This document shows, one piece after another, positions 11,202-20,732 of a DNA stretch of 64,000 bases. A program made the translations under genes and the position numbers. Each line of letters opens with the position of its first letter. The stretch's first letter is position 1. The notes beneath the pieces were generated by a model. That model saw only the letters and a program-made list of their open reading frames with translations, was not told where the DNA came from and searched no databases. Origin of the DNA: Zygnema cylindricum (taxonomy: Eukaryota > Streptophyta > Zygnematophyceae > Zygnematales > Zygnemataceae). Location: the NCBI GenBank assembly GCA_037447655.1, contig JBBHKE010000975.1:1-64000 (forward strand), given 5' to 3'.

Positions 11202-12159
11202 CTCTCCCTCTCCTCCTGCTCTTTCTGTATAGTTAATTTGATCCGGTATCTTGTTCAGTTTTCATTTTTGATTTGCGATTGAAATTTGGTTTTTGATTTA
11301 CATTTTTATTGCTGTTTTTTTTGGTTATAGGTTGTTTTGGTTGAGGGCAATACTCCTTTGTTTTTGGAGATGGAAAGGTTTATCCTTCTTCCAAAAGTGC
11401 ATCTTAAAGTTTTGTTTGACCGTTTCTTTGATTTTATTTTTATTTTTAATTTATATTTGTATTTCTATTCTGGTTTTACAGGTTAGCATAACTTTGATAG
11501 CGACGGGATTTCGTACGCACGAAGATGAGGTGAAGTTTCCTTTCAAGATTTTTCCATTCGGCAAAAAGGGAGAGAGGGAGAAGGGAGTATCTAGGGCTTA
11601 GGATTTTTAGGGTTTCTCAGGTTTTACTTGTACATGACTGCAGACGTGAGTGAAAATACAAGTTTTCCGGTATAATTTTCGAGTGGTTAATCTAGGAAAC
11701 AGAGGCGAATTTCCAGTTTTAAGACTTTTAAAGTGGTATTTTCTTCACTTTTGGTTGGGGCAAAAGAGAATTGCCCAAGTCTAATGCCCATTATAGGCGT
11801 TTTTTTTTCATTTTTCTATTGTATTCGATTCTAACACACATTGTGGATTTTCTAGTGCTTTTTTTCTTTTCTTGGCTGTTGTGGTTTTGCGTTGTTTTTG
11901 TCTTTTTCTGGTTGATATATATAATTCTAACACACATTCAAACTATTTTTTTTTTATCTTTTTTGGGCAATGTATTCTAACACAAGTATTGGTATTTTTG
12001 CTATTTTTCGATTTGTGGTTTTTGCAGGTCCCTCAAATGCAAGAAGATATTGCCTATAGAACGGGAATTCGAAGGTCTCCCAGTATTCCCTCGAATAAGG
12101 CCGGAAGTACTTTGGCCGATGTTCCCGACTATTTGAAACGGAGGAGTCGATGGAACTGA
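5149..12159 (+). CDS. FTSZ2: Chloroplast division protein FtsZ2, 8 exons
   Basis: Tubulin-like GTPase that forms the stromal plastid-division ring. Exons: 5149-5587, 7479-7690, 8102-8401, 8946-9036, 9942-10066, 10974-11066, 11482-11529, 12028-12159; they total 1440 nt (479 aa), a normal FtsZ2 length. Residues 1-120 form a Ser-rich, acid-poor leader typical of a plastid transit peptide. The GTPase core begins at [13 protein letters not shown] (131-143); the tubulin signature GGGTGSG is at 221-227 and the T7 loop NVDFAD at about 323-328. The C-terminus [13 protein letters not shown] is the FtsZ2-type tail that contacts ARC6 and is absent from FtsZ1. SQSTP-like and [10 protein letters not shown] blocks also say FtsZ2. 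The exon 1/2 junction is ambiguous: 5587/7479 keeps the family spacing, but 5583/7469 is also in frame and adds two residues. Introns 1 and 4 contain copies of neighbouring exon sequence. Confidence 0.95.
5588..5745. repeat. Donor-proximal GGGA tandem repeat in FtsZ2 intron 1
   Basis: Three units of about 60 bp follow the exon 1 donor. Each begins with a version of GGTTCTCAAACTTAA and continues with a G/A run (GGGAGGGAGGG). The unit includes the exon 1 splice-donor surroundings, so donor-like sequence is repeated downstream. Confidence 0.75.
6440..7478 (+). repeat. Dispersed tandem repeat with decoy 3' splice sites, FtsZ2 intron 1
   Basis: About a dozen degenerate copies of TTTCTCAGAAAAATACA, separated by T-rich sequence, run from near 6465 to the real exon 2 acceptor. 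Examples start near 6667, 6705, 6821, 6931, 6976, 7118, 7262 and 7464. The last copy supplies the pyrimidine tract and the AG used for exon 2. Each copy therefore resembles a 3' splice site. Confidence 0.8.
7327..7388 (+). pseudogene. Duplicated, stop-containing copy of FtsZ2 exon 2 start
   Basis: Sequence after a CAG at 7326 aligns with the first about 60 bases of real exon 2 (7479 onward), 152 bp further right. It translates [13 protein letters not shown], then a stop, then TMAM, against [18 protein letters not shown] in the real exon. It is a partial tandem duplication that has decayed. Splicing to it would put a premature stop in the FtsZ2 message. Confidence 0.85.
8408..8560. repeat. GA-rich tract directly after FtsZ2 exon 3 donor
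   Basis: Purine-only low-complexity sequence of GGGAGAG, GAGGGAG and GAGA units starting a few bases after the GTGAGT donor. Long ORFs on both strands here are artefacts of the repeat. Confidence 0.85.
9211..9305 (+). pseudogene. Duplicated end of FtsZ2 exon 4 with its splice donor
   Basis: Bases 9211 to about 9305 repeat 9003-9097 with a shift of 208 bp and few changes. The copy covers the last about 34 bases of exon 4 ([10 protein letters not shown]), the donor AG/GTTTT and the start of the intron. It lies inside intron 4, which is itself built of short TGGTTTACTGATTG-like repeats to about 9450. Confidence 0.85.
11080..11212. repeat. (CT)n microsatellite in FtsZ2 intron 6
   Basis: About 75 bp of uninterrupted CT dinucleotides followed by interrupted CTCC/CTTT units, starting 14 bases after the exon 6 donor. 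Serine/leucine or Arg-Glu repeat ORFs here are not genes. Confidence 0.95.
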
Positions 12160-12287
12160 GAATCGGAACGAAGAATCGGTACTACTTCAGTACTTTTTCA
12201 GTACTTTTTTGGTACTTTTTTTTTTCCGGTAGTTTTCTTGGTGAATTATCGCTGGACTTGGTGGTCCATTTAGGCTTAAAAATGTAA

Positions 12288-12420
12288 ACAATGGAGAGTA
12301 AGGAATGGAAAGTAATGGAGAGTAAGGAATGGCGGGAGAGTAAGGTATGGAGAGTAAGGACTCGGAGCGTAAGGAATGGGAGAGTAAGGAATGAAGAGTA
12401 AAGAATGAAGAGTTAGGATT
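12288..12420. repeat. GGAGAGTAAGGAAT tandem repeat downstream of FtsZ2
   Basis: Roughly nine imperfect copies of a 12-15 bp unit (GAGAGTAAGGAATGG and variants) start 130 bp after the FtsZ2 stop codon, in the probable 3' UTR or just beyond. Confidence 0.8.
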
Positions 12421-12905
12421 GACGAGTTAAGGAGGTGTTACGACCGATGTGTCAAAATGACGGGATGAGAAGGACAAAGTTGAAAAAAACGAGATTTAAA
12501 ACATAATAACGCTTCTTTTTGTTTTCGAGGTCGTTTAAAAGTAGGTCTGTTTTTTTCTGTACAGGTTTCACATAAAATCAGGTGCAATTCTAGTTTAGGA
12601 ATTATTATCCAAACTTTGAAAATGCACAAAAAAGGTTAGGAAAGGTTATAACAGTGAAATATTTTAAATTTCGATGGTCAGATCTTTTTCTTTTTTGCGA
12701 ATAATAGGCAGTTTTTACAGACAGTTACCATCTTTTTTACCTTTTTTAATCAAAGTCTTCCCTGTGGGAAGATAAACAATAGTAACTTTCCTTTCCATTT
12801 TCATTTTTTTTTCGTGACTATTGTATCGGTTTCTTACTCCGAGTTAGGGAGAAGACATAAATTTGGGGTTTTGTTGATCATCTCTCTTATGGGTTGAGGG
12901 TTTAC

Positions 12906-12940
12906 GGTTAGGGTTAGGGTTAGGGTTAGGGTTAGGGTTT
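12906..12940 (+). repeat. Interstitial (TTAGGG)5 telomere-like tract
   Basis: Five head-to-tail TTAGGG units at 12908-12937, ending GTTTCGGGTTT. The unit is the hexamer, not the TTTAGGG heptamer usual in plants. Confidence 0.9.
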
Positions 12941-13182
12941 CGGGTTTATGCATTTAAGATGCGAAGGTGAAGCCCGGTGGTTTGAATTTCTCGACCTTTT
13001 TTTTTTTAAGCATTTAATTGTTTTGTTCTTTTCCTATGAAAAATAAAAAATAACAATCTTTGTTAAAACTGAGTAATGGGTATGATACAAAACTATAAAT
13101 CTTGTTATTATTTCCCAAGTGTGTGGGAGATATTGCAATCGAACCTTCCGAGTTTAATATATAATATTAAAATAGGATAAGG

Positions 13183-13346
13183 ATTGGGTTTGGACTTTGG
13201 AATTTTTGGATTAATGAGAAAAAGGATTTGTGAGAAAGAAAAGTGAGAATCGATAAGAATAGATATTGGGTTTGGACTTTGGAATTTTTGGATTAATGAG
13301 AAAAAGGATTTGTGAGAAAGAAAAGTGAGAATCGATAAGAATAGAT
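13183..13346 (+). repeat. Tandem duplication of 82 bp, near-perfect
   Basis: The 82-bp segment beginning ATTGGGTTTGGACTTTGG is present twice in direct succession (13183-13264 and 13265-13346) with almost no differences, so the duplication is recent. Confidence 0.9.
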
Positions 13347-13880
13347 ATCATAAACATGTAGATGTGGTCAAATTATAAAGATTTCCCACGGTCTCTTTTC
13401 AGAAGAAAAAAAATCAATGGTTATGAAACAACTATTTGTTTAATGAATGTTTAATTTGATGAATGTTTCATTTGATGAATGTCTAATTTGGTGAATGTTT
13501 AATATGAAGAATGTGAGGTAGAGACAATGTCGTGTGGTTGCCTGTCCCTTTGTCCCGGTGAGGAGTTGGGCCACATAGTCGTCGGCGATAGTCGTATTAT
13601 CCGGTCACCTAACCTTGCCAAGTCTTCCTTATTCATCTTAAAGTCTTCCCTATCTATCTTTGAGTGTCCTTGTTTTACATGCTATTTCTATGTGTGTTTG
13701 TTTCTTTCACCTTGCTTTTTTGCTTGCTTCCCTTCGCTTCTAGTTTTTAGTTTTGACATTGCCACCCCTTTTGTTCCCATTGACTCAGAAGGTTTACCAT
13801 CGCGCTTTTTGATTCAGTCTTCCCTATCCATCTTAGAGCACTGATATCTATCAACAACAATGTGGCCAAGCACAACTGTG

Positions 13881-14385
13881 TATAGCATTTGTACATAGTT
13901 AGTATCCACATTTGTACATGGTTTAGTCACTATCCATATTTGTACGTAGTCTAGTCAGTATCCACATTTGCATATAATCTAGTAAGTTTCCACATCTTTT
14001 TTTTTTTGTACATAGTCTAGTCAGTATCCACATTTGCATATAATCTAGTGCGTTTCCACATCTTTTTTTTTTTGTACATAGTCTAGTCAGTATCCACATT
14101 TGTACATGGTTTAGTTACTATCCATATTTGTACATAGTCTAGTCAGTATCCACATTTGTATATAATCTAGTAAGTTTCCACATTTTTTTTTTTTTGTACA
14201 TAGTCTAGTCAGTATCCACATTTCTTCATAGTCTAGACAGTATCCACATTTGTACACAGTCTAGTCAGTTTCCACATTTGTACATAGTCTAGTCAGTTTC
14301 CACATCTTTTTTTTTTTTGTACATAGTCTAGTCAGTTTCCACATCTTTTTTTTTTGTACATAGGCTAGTCAGTATCCACGATTGA
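13881..14385. repeat. Minisatellite of 28-32 bp units
   Basis: About fifteen units of the type TTGTACATAGTCTAGTCAGT + ATCCACAT, some with an inserted T8-12 run, giving a secondary period near 60 bp. Units touch one another without unique spacers. Confidence 0.9.
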
Positions 14386-15233
14386 CAGGTTAATAGACGC
14401 CATGCTAGTCAGATTCGAGGCCATAGTACTACCATCCCTTCGCCCTCTCATTAGGGCATGGGAGCGTGTGACTATGGCTCCTAAGTATGAAGCTATCGAT
14501 CTCCCACCTCCTTACACTTTTGCAACATTACCTCTCTCGCAACCCTTAGATGAACAAGATGCACACATGGATAGGCTTGTAAGGGAATAACAGAATCCCC
14601 CATGTCTACATGTGCCCGAGTGGCCTACGGAGCTAGGGCATAGGGAGAGAGTATGCAACAATGACATGGGCTTCTAGTACGCCAGTATGCCAAGTATCCA
14701 TGTAACCTTCCTATGATAGGATTAGTCCACTACTATAATGTGTCTGGTAACTTAGCACTCCTATCTAGGAGGCCTCATATTAAATTGGTCACTTGGAGGC
14801 TTGTCGGGAGATGCTATGTGGCATTTGTAACGTTGCTCGTTGCAAATACTATAAGAGCAAGTGTAGACAAGCGCCATTCACGCCCTTAGGATGGCATTAA
14901 ACACAGTGGGTGAGCATGTAACATGGTTTTTGTAAAGGAAGTAGTAGGGCACACTAATAGATGCGGGAGGCTAAACTCTCTATCGCTATTAGTGTAAAGT
15001 TTTTTTTCGCCACTTAAGTCATTTTTTTTCCGAGCACATTTTATCGATTTTCAAACTTGCATTTCGATCGCAACCATCGGGTGAACAATCCGTTGAGTGT
15101 GCAGGGAGAAAAGATGTTTTAAAGGGCGAAAAAAACATAAATACTAATAATGATACATAGTGCAGTTGAAGCAGCCTTAGACGAGTCGGGCATAAGCATG
15201 GAGGACGTGAAGGCGACTAGCCTTAGTATAGGG
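14386..15233. other. Repeat-derived region, no gene recognised
   Basis: A 62-codon frame at 14402-14590 (MLVRFEAIVLPSLRPLIRAW...) has fairly even amino-acid composition but no recognisable domain and may be a transposon fragment. At about 14975-15160 the ends TATCGCTATTAGTGTAAAG and, inverted, TATCATTATTAGTATTTATG resemble the CACCGTGAATCGCTATTAG MITE family, with the same TTTTTTCGCC subterminal motif, so a degraded copy is likely. Confidence 0.4.
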
Positions 15234-15720
15234 CAGAGGTCGCAAAAGTCAAAATTTAAGATACCCGAAACCGACAATTTTTTTTTTCAAAATCTGAAAA
15301 CCCTATCCCAACCGGGTTATGTCACGCTCCTACATTGTTACCCGTTACCCGATACGCGTTTACGAAAATAAAAGTTAACCGAAACTGGATTTCCCGCGAC
15401 TACCCGTACTCGCCCGTACCCAAATAAGTACATTATTAGTGGTACATCTCCCTTATACCTTCCACAGTACCAAGAGTATAAAATACATCATTGTTGGATA
15501 ATATGGACACGAACAATATTGAGAAGTACTGTACCTACGAAACCTTCAATTTTTTCGATTTTCACTTAATTGACCGTACCCGATTTTTTTTTTTTTTTGT
15601 GAATCACCAACCTGAAATCGACCGGCCCCCGAAAATTTGGCACACGAATATGTTCCGGATCCGACGCGGACGGTTGGGTGACGGTCGGGTACGGATTTGG
15701 GTACCCGATTTCGACCTCTG
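15234..15720. mobile_element. Non-autonomous hAT-like element, copy 1
   Basis: Ends are CAGAGGTCGCAAAAGTC on the left and, inverted, CAGAGGTCGAAATCGGG on the right. The flanks GTATAGGG (15226-15233) and TTATAGGG (15721-15728) match at 7 of 8 bases, the 8-bp duplication expected of hAT elements. The interior carries GTTATGTCACGCTCC and TTTACGAAAATAAAAGTTA, shared with the copy at 57873. A 120-codon frame inside it has no transposase features. Confidence 0.8.
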
Positions 15721-17361
15721 TTATAGGGACTCGTCTTCTATTAACGGTCGTGTAAAGAGAAGGAGGTGTCCTTCGATCTTACTGCATGCACCTCACGGAA
15801 GAAGGATTGAGGTGTTTCATGAGACATTGTGGTACACAAAGACACGGGAGTGAGATATGTCACAGGGGGGGGCATTCAAGCAAGGGGAAGAGTGTTCCCT
15901 AAGGACACCAAGGCACACGACATGTCACTCATGTCAACGCGCGGTGATATACACTGCTAGTCAGTCCCATACACTTTAAGGAGTTCTCAAATATGATGGT
16001 GGTGTGCACCCTACGATCATCCTTGGGATCCCTAAACGAGGCTACTTTGTCCTCAAGTTTTGATCACCACAATACCCTGGGCATTCTTAGTATGCTCCAA
16101 AACAGGAGGGCTTCGTAGTTCTCATAAACACACGAGTCCTTCAAGTTCTCGACCCTTTGTTCAACATTACTTGTGTACAATATACCACTGGTGTCTCCTA
16201 CGGCCTCCCTTCTTGTCTCCATATAGTACCCCATTGAGCTCTCGTAAGCTAGTGGCTCTTTGAAGGGAGGCATATCCCCTCAGAACACCAAACCTCTTTG
16301 CATCGTCCAATGTAGACCAGTGGTGAGTGCCGTCACCAACAGCGAGTGACGTCACCCGTCGCGAGTGGCGTCACCAGTAGTGAGTGACGTCACCAATAGT
16401 GAGTGACGTCAAAGGCCATTAATAGTGGCATGAACTTAGGCGTGATACAATACCCTCTTGATGCTACGAGTAATGCCATAAGGACTAGTCTTTCCACCTC
16501 TGACCTAGTATGTGGTGTGTAAGATCCCAAGCTTGATATGCGCTTATGCAATTTCTTGTTTTTCATTTTCTTTTTTTTTGTTTTTTTATTTGTGTTTTTT
16601 TTTGTTTTCTTGTTTTCAGTTTCGTCACCAATGCCCGAGGGAGTGTTAACATCTTCAAGGCCCCATAATACGAAAATCAATGGTACATTGCGGTGCACGT
16701 GTATCCATGACAAATTTAGTGTTCCACTTTTCTTCTTTCTCGTAAATTGCACGTTTTAAGAAACTTGCCCTATTTCCCGCGGCTATTTCAATCATTGAGC
16801 TTTCTATTTTGGCGGTATTTAGTTGTGAACAAATTGGTATTTATTTCACTGTCGGGACGTAAACATTCAGGGCGAAAATTTGTCATTTTGTCTTTTATAA
16901 ATGAATTATAAGGTGTTAGTGTAAAATCTTTTGTCGTATGAAGAATGGAAGTTCAAGTCGTAGAGGATCACGCCTTCGTGTGGATATTGGGCCGCAATTG
17001 CTTCTTGTACGACAATGCCTTTTTTGCATATCATTGGCCCCAACGTCACTATGCGACCCTCGTTAAGCCCCCTAAACGAAAAACATGTGTAATGTAACCC
17101 CTCCCTCACCCTTAATGTTTTATTTTGACCAGACAAGCACGCCACGGGGACTGCATCCTTCATGCTCAACATTAAAGGCGTGAACAATGTGGATACATAT
17201 GTCCTCCTAAACGCCACTTATTGTAATGAGTACTTGTCCTTTGTCATTTTACTCTTTTGCGAGGACATCCTCACTACCCAAGTCCGAGATGCAAGGTCTA
17301 TGGGGGTGACAGGGAAACTATGGACGACCTGTTGGCATACTCCACCAACAACTCAAAACTA
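15721..17361. other. Intergenic region with two unplaced ORF fragments
   Basis: Open frames occur on the minus strand at 16906-17217 (about 103 codons, varied composition, no known domain) and across 16064-16440. They may be remains of a larger mobile element. A short repeat of GTGACGTCACCAGTAGTGA type lies at 16335-16405. I find no splice-supported host gene. Confidence 0.4.
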
Positions 17362-17729
17362 CACCGCTAATAATTATTAGTGTGGATTTTTTTTTCGACA
17401 CTTGAAATTTCTTTTATTTGTGCACACCTTTCGGATCGTCAATCGGAGACCGCCAATAGGAACGCGAGAATCTTGCCTTCCAATAGTAACAATCGGATTG
17501 ACAATCAAATGAGTGAGCACGAAGAAAAGATGTTTGAAGTGGCAAAAAAAAAACTTTAACACTACACCGTGAATCGCTATTAGAGTTAAGAAAAAATTAG
17601 TGTTAAAAAAAAATTAGTGTTATTAATTATAATTTGGGTTTAAGGCCCTTCGCTAATTTTTTTTGTTCTCTAATTTATTCAATAACGCTAATTTGAGTAC
17701 ACTTTTCCCATAGTGTAGCCGGTATAGCC

Positions 17730-18631
17730 TGTTGAAAAGAAGTAATTAATATCCACTTCTTAATTTAGACTCTGGAGTGAAGAGAGAGAGAGAGAGAGTC
17801 ACCATGGCTGCCGCCATAGTCAGAAAGAAATAGGTAGACAGGCAAACAGATTAATAGATTACCAAAATATTGCCCTCCACGAGATTTAAACCTTGGTCTG
17901 CAGAGAATTAATGTACACCGCCTGAACCATTAAGGCGTTAACAAAATGATACACGTATGTGGTTTGGTAATTAAATAAAGTGTTACGCAAAACATCACTT
18001 TCACTTAAACATACCAAAATTGACGAAACGTAATCTATAGTCAAACGGCGCTCGCGGACGCGAATCTAACCGTGTAAATACATTATCGGACGGACGTCGT
18101 CGCCCCCGCCAAACCCGAATGAATCTTTGGCGGCTTTCGTACATAGCGGCGCACTGTGCCACGTGGGGCCACATCATTGGACGTCGGAAAGGATAGGAGG
18201 AGGAACGATGGCTCTCGAGTTGACAAGTGTCAACTAGAAGGCCATGTTGTACAATGGCCGTACAAGAAAGTACAATCGGCCACTGTACCTTCTTGTACTC
18301 TACACTCTTTTGATTGGCTTAGGGTAGAGTAGCAGGTAGTTGTGAGTAGGAGTTAAGGGACTTGCGTGTTTGAGGCGCCTCTCTCCAGGTGACAATTTGT
18401 ATTTATAGGCCATCTTTGGCCAGCCATAACTTACTGCTCAGGGGAGCAAATTCAGTGATTCTTTTTGCGTTTGACTCAGGGGAGTCTTGTCCTCACAAGG
18501 GTGAGGGTGGTCAGAATATTTATGTGCCTGGGCGGCACTTATTCAGTGGGAAAATGAAAGGGGCAAATATTATCCTAGAGGCTATACATAGGCTGCTCAT
18601 TTTGTGGGTTAATGAAGACCACAAAATTTCA
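17730..18631 (+). mobile_element. Solo LTR, subfamily 2
   Basis: A 902-bp unit starting TGTTGAAAAG and ending AAATTTCA, so with the TG...CA termini of LTRs. Flanks TAGCC (17725-17729) and TAGCT (18632-18636) give a 5-bp duplication with one change. Its 3' two thirds (AACTTACTGCTCAGGGGAGC, ACTCAGGGGAGTC) match the LTRs at 18707 and 54529. There is no internal retrotransposon coding sequence. Confidence 0.8.
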
Positions 18632-18706
18632 TAGCTTGTGTTCACATTAGACATATGAGAACAGGTTAACATAATTTTCCCCCGTCTTTATCACTAGGAA
18701 TCACAT

Positions 18707-19883
18707 TGTTGAAATTTAAGTATTTTATAGGTCTAGAGATTGTAAAATAAAAGCCAAAAGAGGAGACACAGACAGCTTGCCTCTAACTCTTCACTCAAGC
18801 CCCCACACTTGTCGCAGTCACTGGAGACTTGAGGAGGAGTTGGATCCATGGCTCCTTAGGTTGTCCAAAGAGGACAGGAAGGCAAATCTTGATAGAGTTA
18901 CCTAAAATATTTGATGGACCCGGGATTTTATCCGGGTACCTGCCGTCCGTCAAATTAGCCGGTAGCCTTAACCTATAAGTCTAGGATTAATGGTAGGATA
19001 TATTAGGTTTGATAAATATTTATTTTGTTACACGTAGACTAGTTCATTTAACGGGATATAGATACGTAATGCATAGATACAGTTTTTGTACGATTTTAAT
19101 GTACTATATGAAATGGATACCTCGCATTTGTTTCGAACACGAAACAAATACCGCGCGTATATTTTCAACGGCTATAGTTGTATCCGGTTTGATCAAACGG
19201 CCACGATAGGCGCCGCGATCACGGAATATGTACTTTTGGCGTTTACTGTCATCGCCACGTCATGTGACACGTGGCGCGACAACGTTGGATTGTGGCAACT
19301 CCAAAGATTACGGGAACAATCCCGATATGACACGTGTCGACATTTTGGCCATGTCGTACGATGGTTGTACTGAAAGTACACCGGCACATGTACTTTTCTG
19401 TATGACACAGTAATTTGATTGGTGCCGTACGTCAGTAGATAGAGTTTTAGAGAGAGATAGGACTTCGAAAATTTAGTAGGTAGCAGCCTCTCTCCGAGAG
19501 AGCTCATGTACAAAAGGTCATCTTTGACCATTCATAACTATCAATTTACTTAACCATTTTTTGTGATCATTTTTGCTGCGGACTCAAGGGAGTCCACACT
19601 ACACAGGGGTGTAGTCGGTCAGAGTTTTTGCCTGCCAGGGTAGCTGCATTTCTAAGGGAAAGTCAAAGTGGGTGAATGTGTCCAAATCTCATATTCTGAC
19701 TTTGCATTTTGTGGTGGAACTGAGCACGCAGAAAGTGTAATTTCACAAGGGTGAATCTATATTGGGGTTTTGACTGTCAAGGGGTCAATCATTTGGGTTT
19801 ATATCAAGTTGGAGTCGGCATCACCTAGATTAGCTTCTTTTAGATTTGCGATTTTTGTGGGCAATGAAGCACACAGAGTTTCA
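18707..19883 (+). mobile_element. Solo LTR, subfamily 1
   Basis: A 1177-bp unit from TGTTGAAATTTAAGTATTTT to GAGTTTCA. It is flanked by a perfect 5-bp duplication CACAT (18702-18706 and 19884-19888). The element at 54529-55675 shares its start, an AAGCCCCCACAC block and the end region. The MITE sequence resumes exactly after the right duplication. The parent family (Copia or Gypsy) cannot be told from the LTR alone. Confidence 0.9.
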
Positions 19884-20159
19884 CACATCTGAGTGCGCTT
19901 TTTCGTGTCGACGCCTTCTTTCTGTACGATTGTACCAAAAAACGAGCAATTTTAGTACGGACTGACACATTTGGTACACTACACTATTTAAAAACTATCT
20001 AAATTAGAGTTATTAAGGCATATAAGACGGTACCTATATTAACGTAAAAAAAAATAGAGTTATTAATTCTAATTCAGGTTCGAGGGTCAAAATTTGGGGG
20101 CACCGAATTAATGTTGTTAGCGCTAATAGTGATTCACGGTGTAGTAACGATTAGCGGTG

Positions 20160-20732
20160 TAGCAATGCGCATCTTGAGGGTCGCTGACCTCACATCCAAA
20201 GTGTCAGCTATGTCGCACACTTTTAGACACCCTGGGCCAGATGTGGCCAAAGGCTCCATCGGTGCCATGTCGCGGTAGTGTCTTGTTTAAATACACATCA
20301 AATTTTTGTTAATTACCCATATTAACTTAAATTATAGCTAACTATACCAAACTGCCAAGTAGCTCATTATGGGTCACTTAACTAAATTAATGTGCCTCAC
20401 TGTTAACAATTCTTTCTGATTTTGGGTCAAAAGTTACTCGCTTCAATTAAGTGATTAACTTTAGAAGCAAAACCATCTAACTATTTAAAAAAAAAGTAGT
20501 AGGATAAATTAAAAAGCACGATGGTAACCCATATGAGTCCAGGGTACAAAAGGGTTGGCATGGCCAAAACTGAAAAACTACAATATAAAACAAATAGAGC
20601 GATGGGAACAAAAAGAAAAGAAAAAGAAAAGAAACGATCAACAAGGAAAATAAAAGCAGCCAAACTCAAAATGAAAAGCACGACAACTCCGAAAACCAAA
20701 ACTACAACTCCAACCCCAAATCAATTAAATAT
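20160..20732. other. Gap between nested MITE and LINE
   Basis: AT-rich sequence; the A-rich frame at 20521-20720 may be the decayed 3' end of the LINE on the minus strand. No gene seen. Confidence 0.4.

Larger units (their letters stand above)
17565..20141 (+). mobile_element. Inner MITE, itself interrupted by two solo LTRs
   Basis: Starts CACCGTGAATCGCTATTAG at 17565 and ends with its inverse at 20141, with TA on each side. Its body matches the intact 533-bp element at 34369-34901 in three pieces: 17565-17729, about 18632-18706 and 19884-20141. The gaps are the two LTRs listed next. Confidence 0.85.
17362..20159. mobile_element. Outer MITE of a nested insertion (split)
   Basis: The left end CACCGCTAATAATTATTAGTG begins at 17362 after TA. 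The right end, read on the minus strand from 20159, is CACCGCTAATCGTTAC, continuing across the inserted DNA as TAGTGTTAAAG at 17564-17554. TA flanks both sides (17360-17361, 20160-20161). Removing the inserted element (17565-20141) leaves a MITE of about 220 bp, the size of the complete copies at 42846 and 57636. Confidence 0.8.

Noticed and set aside
11007-11282. Ser-Leu and Arg-Glu repeat ORFs on both strands
   Set aside because: Produced by the (CT)n microsatellite next to FtsZ2 exon 6.
13881-14385. Possible CRISPR-like array
   Set aside because: Units are contiguous without unique spacers, and the context is a plant nuclear genome; it is a minisatellite.
17870-17945. tRNA-like sequence on the minus strand (A-box-like TTAATGGTTCAGG, B-box-like GGTTTAAATC)
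   Set aside because: It does not fold into a full cloverleaf by eye and corresponding positions of the other solo LTRs are variable, so it is treated as part of the LTR.
18389-18634. 81-codon plus-strand ORF
   Set aside because: Lies wholly inside a solo LTR and is not conserved as a frame in the other LTR copies.
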